In this document: piece after piece, positions 1-4,919 of the stretch
Layout: each line of letters opens with the position of its first letter
How positions within the stretch are numbered: the stretch's first letter is position 1
NCBI GenBank assembly: GCA_016872875.1
Contig: VGYW01000348.1
Location: 1-8,744 of the forward strand
DNA from: Planctomycetota bacterium
Lineage (GTDB): Bacteria > Planctomycetota > PUPC01 > DSUN01
Reading direction: 5' to 3'
DNA length: 8,744 nt
Program-made: the position numbers and the translations under genes
The notes under the pieces: model-generated
What the model was told of the DNA's origin: nothing
Databases searched by the model: none
The model's input: the letters and a program-made list of their open reading frames with translations, nothing else

Positions 1-21
1 GGGCAACACCACGTAGTCTCC

Positions 22-86
22 GCTTGGACCATTGAGGATTGGAGTTTGGGGCTTGTTTGGCGCTTGGTGCTTGTGGTTTGGTGGTT
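22..86. repeat. TTGG-rich low-complexity tract
   Basis: This non-coding stretch is built from degenerate short units such as TTTGG, CTTGG and CTTGTGG. On the other strand it reads as CCAA/CCAAG runs. It lies beyond the 3' end of the leftward gene and just outside a strong inverted repeat. It has the look of a decayed intergenic minisatellite. No start codon with a ribosome binding site or homologous peptide is visible in it. Confidence 0.45.
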
Positions 87-123
87 CCCGCATTTCTCAC
101 CAGCCGCTGGTGAGAAATGCGGG
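87..123. repeat. Perfect 17-bp inverted repeat, possible terminator or REP-like element
   Basis: The arms at 87-103 and 107-123 are perfect reverse complements over 17 bases with a 3-base loop (CCG). The element abuts the stop codon (124-126, minus strand) of the leftward secreted-protein gene, so its RNA hairpin would form immediately after translation ends. No T-run follows in the direction of transcription, so it is not a classical intrinsic terminator. A 3'-end stabilising hairpin or a dispersed REP-like palindrome is equally possible. Confidence 0.7.
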
Positions 124-888
124 CTAGTCGCGGTCGCGGTCGCGGTGGCGGTGCCGGTGCGCGTCGAAGAAGATGGTGGTGGGCGGGAGGAACTGGCGCC
201 AGAAGAAGGGGTCCATCGAGCCGGACGGCCCGCCGAAGACGGCCGCGGGGCCGGCTGGATACCCCAGGGGGCCTGGTGGCCCGGCGATGTTCTCGACCGA
301 GCGGTAGGACTTCACCTCCACGTATTGGGCGTCGAAGGCCTGCCCCGCCGTGGCCGCGAGGCGCACCTCGAGCACGCCCTCGACGACGTGTGACTCGGCG
401 GGAAGGGTGAACGACGTGGTGACTTTGTTGCCCGGCAGGAAGTAGGTGTTGCCCAGGAAGTCGGGCTTGCCGCCCTCCAGCTTCCTCTCCTTGGCCAACT
501 CGGCGGCCTTGGCCTCCATGTCGCGGTTGCGGACCAGGAGGAGCCCGGCAATCTCCCTGTCCTTCGCGGCGGCGTCGGCGCGGTAGCCGACCTCGACGAT
601 GAACGACTTGGCGGCGAGCGGGACCTCGAATCTGTACACTGCTGTTGCGACGGCCTGCCCTGGGCCGCCCTTGTCGCCCGCCGCGCCCGGCGGCCCGGCC
701 AGCCGCAGCCCGCGCTCGAAGAGCTGGCTCTTGGCCACCGTGGCCTCGCCGTGGGAGAACGACTTGTCGGCCTGCGCGGCGTAGCGGTAGTCGGTCGACA
801 GGAGCACCGGCGCCGCCGAGGCATCGCGCGACGCGCACGCGACTGCCACGATGAGGAAGCCCAGCGTAACAGTGGTCTTCGCGAACAT
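124..888 (-). CDS. Secreted protein of unknown function with collagen-like stretches
   Basis: I do not recognise this family. The 254-residue product starts with a basic then hydrophobic segment (residues 1-26, VTLGFLIVAVACAS) that looks like an export signal with a possible Ala-Ser-Ala cleavage site. Cys18 gives only a poor lipobox. Two Gly/Pro-rich stretches follow, LAGPPGAAGDKGGPG (63-77) and AGPPGPLGYPAGPA (202-215). Between them lies a region with alternating beta-like and charged segments, including a basic/acidic helix at about 121-137. The C-terminus ends in alternating His/Arg then Arg/Asp residues encoded by a GGTCGC-like hexamer repeat at about 127-160. I chose the ATG at 888 because GAGGAG lies 7 bases upstream of it; an in-frame ATG at 903 has no such site. 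An extended -10 promoter sits at 921-929. A cell-envelope or extracellular role is inference. Confidence 0.72.
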   Translation of the reverse strand: MFAKTTVTLGFLIVAVACASRDASAAPVLLSTDYRYAAQADKSFSHGEATVAKSQLFERGLRLAGPPGAAGDKGGPGQAVATAVYRFEVPLAAKSFIVEVGYRADAAAKDREIAGLLLVRNRDMEAKAAELAKERKLEGGKPDFLGNTYFLPGNKVTTSFTLPAESHVVEGVLEVRLAATAGQAFDAQYVEVKSYRSVENIAGPPGPLGYPAGPAAVFGGPSGSMDPFFWRQFLPPTTIFFDAHRHRHRDRDRD

Positions 889-920
889 GGCTATACTCCT
901 CACCCGTCTCCTCTCTTTCT

Positions 921-929
921 ATTATACCA
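921..929 (-). promoter_or_regulatory. Extended -10 promoter for the leftward secreted-protein gene
   Basis: On the minus strand this reads TGGTATAAT, a perfect TATAAT hexamer preceded by the TGn of an extended -10. No good -35 hexamer lies at the proper spacing, as is common for extended -10 promoters. Transcription would start near 914, giving a leader of about 25 bases with the GAGGAG ribosome binding site before the ATG at 888. Confidence 0.6.
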
Positions 930-974
930 GACGTCCCTCACGCGCGCCGGTTACGCTCCGATCGCCAGGGCGGC

Positions 975-1003
975 TTGACAATCCGGGCCGTAGCCGGTAT
1001 TTT
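975..1003 (+). promoter_or_regulatory. Sigma70-like promoter for coaD and downstream genes
   Basis: A perfect TTGACA (975-980) is separated by 17 bases from TATTTT (998-1003, 4 of 6 matches to consensus). Transcription would start near 1010, about 30 bases before the coaD ATG. It diverges from the extended -10 promoter at 921-929, so the 153-bp gap serves both directions. Confidence 0.6.
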
Positions 1004-1041
1004 CGGCGGCGGGGGGGCCGACACGCCAGGAGGTGGCCTCG

Positions 1042-1536
1042 ATGCCAAAGGCGATCTACGCGGGCAGCTTCGACCCGCCCACGAACGGGCACCTGTGGAT
1101 GATCCGCACGGCGGCCGAGCTCTTCCGCGAGGTCGAGGTCGCCATCGGGGTGAATCCCGACAAGCGCTACGCCTACCCGCTGGCCGACCGCCTGGCGCTC
1201 TTGCGCGCCTGCACGAACGGCCTCAGAAACGTCGCCGTGACCTCCTTCGAGAACCAGTTCCTGGTCAACTACGCGCGCTCGGTGGGCGCGCGCTACATCC
1301 TGCGCGGCATCCGCAACGAGCGCGACTACTCGTTCGAGCGCGAGATGCGCTACGTGAACAGCGACCTCGCGCCCGAGATAAGCACGGTGTTCCTCATGCC
1401 GCCGCGCGAGTTCGCGGAGGTCAGCTCCAGCTTCGTCCGCGGCCTCATAGGGCCGGTCGGATGGCAAGAAGTGGTCAAGCGGTTTGTCCCGGAGCCTGTG
1501 TACGGGTTCTTCCTCAGACGGCACGCGCAGAAGTGA
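1042..1536 (+). CDS. coaD: Pantetheine-phosphate adenylyltransferase
   Basis: CoaD transfers AMP from ATP to 4'-phosphopantetheine to make dephospho-CoA, the fourth step from pantothenate to coenzyme A, in the cytoplasm. The 164-residue product has the usual family length. Nucleotidyltransferase landmarks are in order: [11 protein letters not shown] (7-17, the last His being that of the TxGH signature), [13 protein letters not shown] (87-99), [11 protein letters not shown] (110-120) and VSSSFVRG (127-134, the ISSS(x)VR-type signature). The C-terminal segment [14 protein letters not shown] is somewhat unlike the Escherichia coli enzyme. The ATG at 1042 is chosen because AGGAGGT (1028-1034) lies 7 bases upstream; an in-frame GTG at 1033 overlaps that site. 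It is first in a rightward gene run and is followed by a 64-base purine-rich spacer. Confidence 0.95.
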   Translation: MPKAIYAGSFDPPTNGHLWMIRTAAELFREVEVAIGVNPDKRYAYPLADRLALLRACTNGLRNVAVTSFENQFLVNYARSVGARYILRGIRNERDYSFEREMRYVNSDLAPEISTVFLMPPREFAEVSSSFVRGLIGPVGWQEVVKRFVPEPVYGFFLRRHAQK

Positions 1537-1600
1537 AGACAAAGGCAAAAGGGAGAAGGCAAAGGGCAAGAGGCAAAAGTAGTGAAAGGGAAAGAGACCT
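1537..1600. repeat. Purine-rich low-complexity spacer
   Basis: The gap between coaD and the aminotransferase gene is almost entirely A and G on the plus strand, with loosely repeated GGCAAAAG / GGCAAAGG units. The last part (AAAGGGAAAGAGA) may also serve as a weak ribosome binding site for the GTG at 1601. There is no promoter-like pair and no hairpin, so the two genes are probably cotranscribed. Confidence 0.5.
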
Positions 1601-2776
1601 GTGGAAGTGATTCCCGCGAATCGGCTTCAGAAGCTGCGTCCCTACCCGTTTGCGGCGCTGCGGCGGAAGATCGCCGAGGCCCGCAAGGCGGGCAAGGAGG
1701 TGCTCAACCTGGGGATAGGCGACCCAGATAAGCCGACGCCCGACCCCGTGGTGAGGGAGCTGTGCCGCGCGGTGCGCGACAAGGCCGACCCCAACCGCCA
1801 CCGCTACGGCTGCGACGTGCCGACCACCGAGTTCCCGAGAGCCGTCAGGGACTTCTATCGCCGCCGATTCGGCGTCGCCCTCGCCGACGACCAGATCGTT
1901 CAGACAAGCGGGAGCAAGGACGCCATCGTGCAGTTCGCGATGGGCGTGCTGAACCCTGGCGATCTGGCAATCGCCCCCGAGCCGGGCTATCCGACCTACA
2001 ACATCGGCCACACCTTCGCGAGCGCCGTCACCCACTACGTGCCGCTTCTGCGCGAGAACGGCTTCCTGCCCGACCTCGAGGCCATACCGTCCGAGGTGCG
2101 GCGCCTCGGCAAGCTCCTCTGGCTCAACTACCCGAACAACCCGACGACCGCGGTGTGCGACCTGGCCTTCTACAGCCGCGCCGTCGAGTTCGCGCGGGCC
2201 AACGGCATCCTCCTCGCAAGCGATCTGTCGTACAGCGAGAACACCTACGACGGCTACGTTGCGCCCAGCGTCCTCCAGGTGGAGGGTGCGGCGGAGGTCG
2301 CGGTGGAGTTCTTCTCCCTCTCGAAGGCATTCTGCATGACGGGTTGGCGGATCGGCATGGCGGTGGGCCACGCCGGCGCGCTCAAGGCCCTGGGCCTCGT
2401 GAAGGACAACAGCGACAACGGCACGCTCCGCGCCATCCAGTTCGCGGGGGCCAAGGCCCTCGACCTCGCGGAGGCCCTCGTGCCGAAGATCAACGCCGTC
2501 TATCGCCGACGCCGCGACATGGTGGTGAGCACCCTGAACAAGCTCGGCTGGCAGCTCGAGCGGCCGAAGGGCACCATCTACGTCTGGGCCGCGGTCCCCG
2601 AGCGGTTCGGGGGCGACAGTGCGGCCTTCGCCGCCGAGCTCTTCGACAAGACCGGCGTCGTCGTCACCCCAGGCGCCGTCTGCGGCCAGCACGGCGAGGG
2701 CTACTTCCGCATCTCGCTGACCTATCCCGACGAGGTGCTGCGGCGCGCGATGGAGCGGCTGGCCGAGCGATTGTAG
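1601..2776 (+). CDS. dapL: LL-diaminopimelate aminotransferase-like, class I/II PLP enzyme
   Basis: This is a fold-type I, PLP-dependent aminotransferase of 391 residues. Its overall pattern matches the LL-diaminopimelate aminotransferases, which convert tetrahydrodipicolinate plus glutamate into LL-diaminopimelate, bypassing succinylated or acetylated intermediates of lysine and peptidoglycan precursor synthesis. Visible landmarks are LNLGIGDPDKPTPD (35-48), HRYG (67-70), the substrate/PLP motif NYPNNPT (176-182), Asp208 and Tyr211 in ASDLSYSE, the Schiff-base Lys242 in SLSKAFCMTGWR, and the carboxylate-binding Arg370 in YFRISL. Divergence from textbook members (SDLSYSE rather than HDAAYSE; HRYGCDVP near the N-terminus) leaves room for another amino acid substrate. 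The start is GTG at 1601 behind a weak purine-rich site. The stop codon touches the repeat array that follows. Confidence 0.8.
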   Translation: MEVIPANRLQKLRPYPFAALRRKIAEARKAGKEVLNLGIGDPDKPTPDPVVRELCRAVRDKADPNRHRYGCDVPTTEFPRAVRDFYRRRFGVALADDQIVQTSGSKDAIVQFAMGVLNPGDLAIAPEPGYPTYNIGHTFASAVTHYVPLLRENGFLPDLEAIPSEVRRLGKLLWLNYPNNPTTAVCDLAFYSRAVEFARANGILLASDLSYSENTYDGYVAPSVLQVEGAAEVAVEFFSLSKAFCMTGWRIGMAVGHAGALKALGLVKDNSDNGTLRAIQFAGAKALDLAEALVPKINAVYRRRRDMVVSTLNKLGWQLERPKGTIYVWAAVPERFGGDSAAFAAELFDKTGVVVTPGAVCGQHGEGYFRISLTYPDEVLRRAMERLAERL

Positions 2777-3142
2777 CTTCCTCTCGTTCCCACGCTCCGC
2801 GTGGGAACGGCGTGTTCGGACGCTCTGCGTCCCTCTTCCCGACGCGGAGCGTCGCAGCCGTTCGTTCCCACGCGGAGCGTGGGAACGAGGATGGTGGGTG
2901 AGCTTCCTCTCGTTCCCACGCTCCGCGTGGGAACGGCGTGTTCGGACGCTCTGCGTCCCTCTTCCCGACGCGGAGCGTCGCAGCCGTTCGTTCCCACGCG
3001 GAGCGTGGGAACGAGGATGGTGGGTGAGCTTCCTCTCGTTCCCACGCTCTGCGTGGGAATGGGGTGCTGGACGCTCTGCGTCCCTCTTCCCGACGCGGAG
3101 CGTCGCAGCCGTTCGTTCCCACGCGGAGCGTGGGAACGAGGA
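2775..3142. repeat. Three tandem 126-bp palindromic repeat units
   Basis: Units begin at 2775, 2901 and 3027. The first two look identical over 126 bases. The third has several substitutions and a one-base deletion near 3060-3068. Each unit holds four hairpins with 3-base loops. In unit one these are an 11-bp stem at 2785-2809 (CGTTCCCACGC / GCGTGGGAACG, loop TCC), a 6-bp stem at 2818-2832, a 5-bp stem at 2841-2853, and the reverse complement of the first at 2863-2887. The unit is therefore also a large palindrome. Because 126 is a multiple of three, it produces repetitive reading frames (peptides with PRSAWER), which I regard as spurious. It sits between the aminotransferase stop codon and the transporter gene. 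From memory, similar palindromes are dispersed in planctomycete and some other genomes. Confidence 0.93.
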
Positions 3143-3172
3143 AGTAGCTGAGATTGGCAGGGGCCGGTGCCC

Positions 3173-3997
3173 ATGGACCTTCGCGTTTGGCTCATCCCCC
3201 TCGGCTTCGTGGTGGGGGCCATCGGCACCCTCATCGGGGCGGGGGGCGGATTCGTCCTCGTCCCGCTCCTGCTCCTGCTCTATCCGAGTCACTCCCCCGA
3301 GCTGATCACGAGCATCTCGCTCGCGGTGGTGTTCTTCAACGCGTTCTCGGGCACGACGGCCTACGCGCGGATGAAGCGGATTGACTACACGTCGGGGGGG
3401 CTGTTCGCCGTGGCGACGGTGCCTGGCGCGGTCCTCGGCGCGCTGACGACCGCGTTCATCCCGCGGCGGCTCTTCGACGCCATCTTCGGCGCCCTGCTCC
3501 TCGCGCTCGGCGCCTTCCTGCTCGCGCGGCGCGAACGCGAACGCCAGGAGAAGCTGCCGGTCCAGCCCCCAGGCCACATGGTGCGCAAGATGGTTGACGC
3601 CAACGGGAGCACGTTCGCCTTCGCGTTCAACCCCACCCTGGGCATCGCGCTCAGCCTGGGCGTGGGGTATCTCTCGTCGGTGTTGGGGGTGGGCGGCGGG
3701 ATCATCCACGTGCCGGCCCTCATCCGCCTGCTGCACTTCCCCGCGCACGTGGCGACGGCGACCTCGCACTTCATCCTGACCTTCACGGCCCTCGGCGGCA
3801 CCATCGTCCACATCGCCGCGGGGTCCTTCACGGAGGGCGGCACGGCCACGCTGTGCCTGGCGATAGGCGCCCTGCTAGGCGCGCAGGCGGGCGCCTGGGT
3901 CTCCGCGCGCGTCCGCGGAGTCTGGATCGTCAGGGGCCTGGCGCTCGGCCTAGCCTCGATTGGCTTCCGAATACTCGTCCCCGTCATCTGGAGGTGA
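3173..3997 (+). CDS. TauE/SafE family membrane transporter
   Basis: This is a 274-residue integral membrane protein with about eight hydrophobic segments (near 6-36, 45-65, 74-96, 101-118, 155-185, 190-217, 222-245 and 251-271). A charged cytoplasmic-type loop at 119-141 (ARRERERQEK) joins the two halves. The halves carry the internal repeat typical of the TauE/SafE family: GAGGGFVLVPLLL (22-34) and GVGGGIIHVPALI (172-184). Family members are proposed exporters or importers of small sulfur or organic anions (sulfite, sulfoacetate, taurine); the substrate here cannot be read from sequence. ATG 3173 is preferred over the in-frame GTG at 3167 because AGGGG at 3159-3163 is 9 bases from the ATG. 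It lies 31 bases after the repeat array and is coupled to the cyclohydrolase gene. Confidence 0.85.
   Translation: MDLRVWLIPLGFVVGAIGTLIGAGGGFVLVPLLLLLYPSHSPELITSISLAVVFFNAFSGTTAYARMKRIDYTSGGLFAVATVPGAVLGALTTAFIPRRLFDAIFGALLLALGAFLLARRERERQEKLPVQPPGHMVRKMVDANGSTFAFAFNPTLGIALSLGVGYLSSVLGVGGGIIHVPALIRLLHFPAHVATATSHFILTFTALGGTIVHIAAGSFTEGGTATLCLAIGALLGAQAGAWVSARVRGVWIVRGLALGLASIGFRILVPVIWR
3990..3997 (+). promoter_or_regulatory. Ribosome binding site overlapping the transporter stop codon
   Basis: GGAGGTGA matches the anti-Shine-Dalgarno almost perfectly and ends 8 bases before the ATG at 4006. It includes the TGA stop of the transporter gene. Ribosomes finishing the first gene would land on the second gene's start, which supports one transcript and translational coupling. 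Confidence 0.85.
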
Positions 3998-4005
3998 GAG
4001 AGAGC

Positions 4006-4740
4006 ATGGACCTGAAGAGGCTTGCGGAGCGTAACCTGGCCGAGCGCCTCGGCGCCAACCCCTATCCCGGCCGCGGCCTGGTCCTGGGCCTCGACGACCA
4101 GGCGCGCTACCTCATCCAGGTCTACTGGATCATGGGCCGCAGCGAAAACAGCCGGAACCGCGTGTTCGCGACCGACGGGAAGCGGGTGTGGACCGAGCCG
4201 GCCGACCCCGCGAAGGTGAAGGACCCCAGCCTGATCATCTACAACGCCATGCGCGAGGTGCCCGGCGGCGCATTCGTGGTGTCCAACGGCGACCAGACGG
4301 ACACGATCTGCGACGCATTGTCGGCGGGCGGCACGCTCGAGGATGCCCTGGCGAAGCGCGAGTACGAGCCGGACGCGCCGAACTTCACGCCCCGCATCAG
4401 TGGGGTCTACGACCTGCGCTGCATCCCCTTCGCCGCCACCATCAGCCTGCTGCGCCGCGGCGCCTTCGGCGACGCCACCGACCGCTTCCTCTGGCGCTAC
4501 GAGGAGATGGAGCCCGGCTACGGCTACTGCATCACCACCTACATGGGCGACGGCGACCCGCTCCCCCCCTTCGAGGGCGAGCCCTTCATCGTCCCCCTCG
4601 TTGGCGACATGGGCGCCATCGCCTGCGAGTTCTGGTCCACCCTCAACGACGCCAACAAGGTCGCCCTCTGCGTCAAGGCCATTGACCCCGAATCCCTCGC
4701 CACCAACGTGGTCATCCTCAACAAGCACCAGAAGAAGTAG
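4006..4740 (+). CDS. purO: IMP cyclohydrolase, stand-alone PurO type
   Basis: The 244-residue product resembles the stand-alone IMP cyclohydrolase family (PurO type), which closes the ring of formyl-AICAR to give IMP, the last step of purine synthesis in the cytoplasm. Conserved-looking blocks are NPYPGRGLVLG (18-28), YWIMGRSENSRNRVF (40-54), SNGDQTDT (93-100), PNFTPRISG (125-133) and YMGDGDPLPPFEGEP (179-193). It is unrelated to the bifunctional PurH of most bacteria. Archaeal PurO is about 200 residues, so this is a longer form. It should need a separate AICAR formyltransferase elsewhere in the genome. The start is fixed by GGAGGTGA 8 bases upstream. No purine gene is adjacent; the partner is a TauE/SafE transporter. 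The annotation rests on motif recognition. Confidence 0.85.
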   Translation: MDLKRLAERNLAERLGANPYPGRGLVLGLDDQARYLIQVYWIMGRSENSRNRVFATDGKRVWTEPADPAKVKDPSLIIYNAMREVPGGAFVVSNGDQTDTICDALSAGGTLEDALAKREYEPDAPNFTPRISGVYDLRCIPFAATISLLRRGAFGDATDRFLWRYEEMEPGYGYCITTYMGDGDPLPPFEGEPFIVPLVGDMGAIACEFWSTLNDANKVALCVKAIDPESLATNVVILNKHQKK

Positions 4741-4919
4741 CAAGGGCAGGCGGGCGAGAAGTGACGTGTCACCGCTTTGGTTCCCAGCGGAGCGGTCGAA
4801 CAAGAGAAGGGCCTGTGCCACTGTGCCCGGCCCCGGAGAGCCGCTGCCGGCTGAGATGTTGCCGGATCTCGTCCTGCGTCTGAATCGCAGCGCCCCGGAG
4901 TGGCGGGCTGCCGCGGGCC
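4741..4919. other. Gap between convergent genes
   Basis: This 179-bp gap separates the convergent cyclohydrolase and glycosidase genes. I see only weak hairpins, such as AGCCG-CTGC-CGGCT at 4839-4852, and no T-run, so no clear terminator for either gene. At 4780-4801 the sequence GTTCCCAGCGGAGCGGTCGA and the next two bases resemble a decayed copy of the hairpin found in the 126-bp repeats. No tRNA or small gene with a ribosome binding site is visible. Confidence 0.5.

Noticed and set aside
2775..3142. CRISPR array
   Set aside because: The units are directly adjacent, 126 bp long and internally palindromic, with no variable spacers and no cas genes nearby.
2722..3305. Repeat-encoded reading frames on both strands of the 126-bp array
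   Set aside because: They arise because the repeat length is divisible by three and the unit is palindromic. There are no proper starts and the same peptide appears in opposite strands.
1514..3811. 765-codon minus-strand reading frame across the aminotransferase, repeat array and transporter
   Set aside because: It is antisense to two well-supported genes, lacks a recognisable family, and its middle is the repetitive PRSAWER-type peptide produced by the 126-bp palindromes.
4741..4919. Intrinsic terminator between the convergent genes
   Set aside because: Only 5-bp stems are visible and none is followed by a T-run on either strand.
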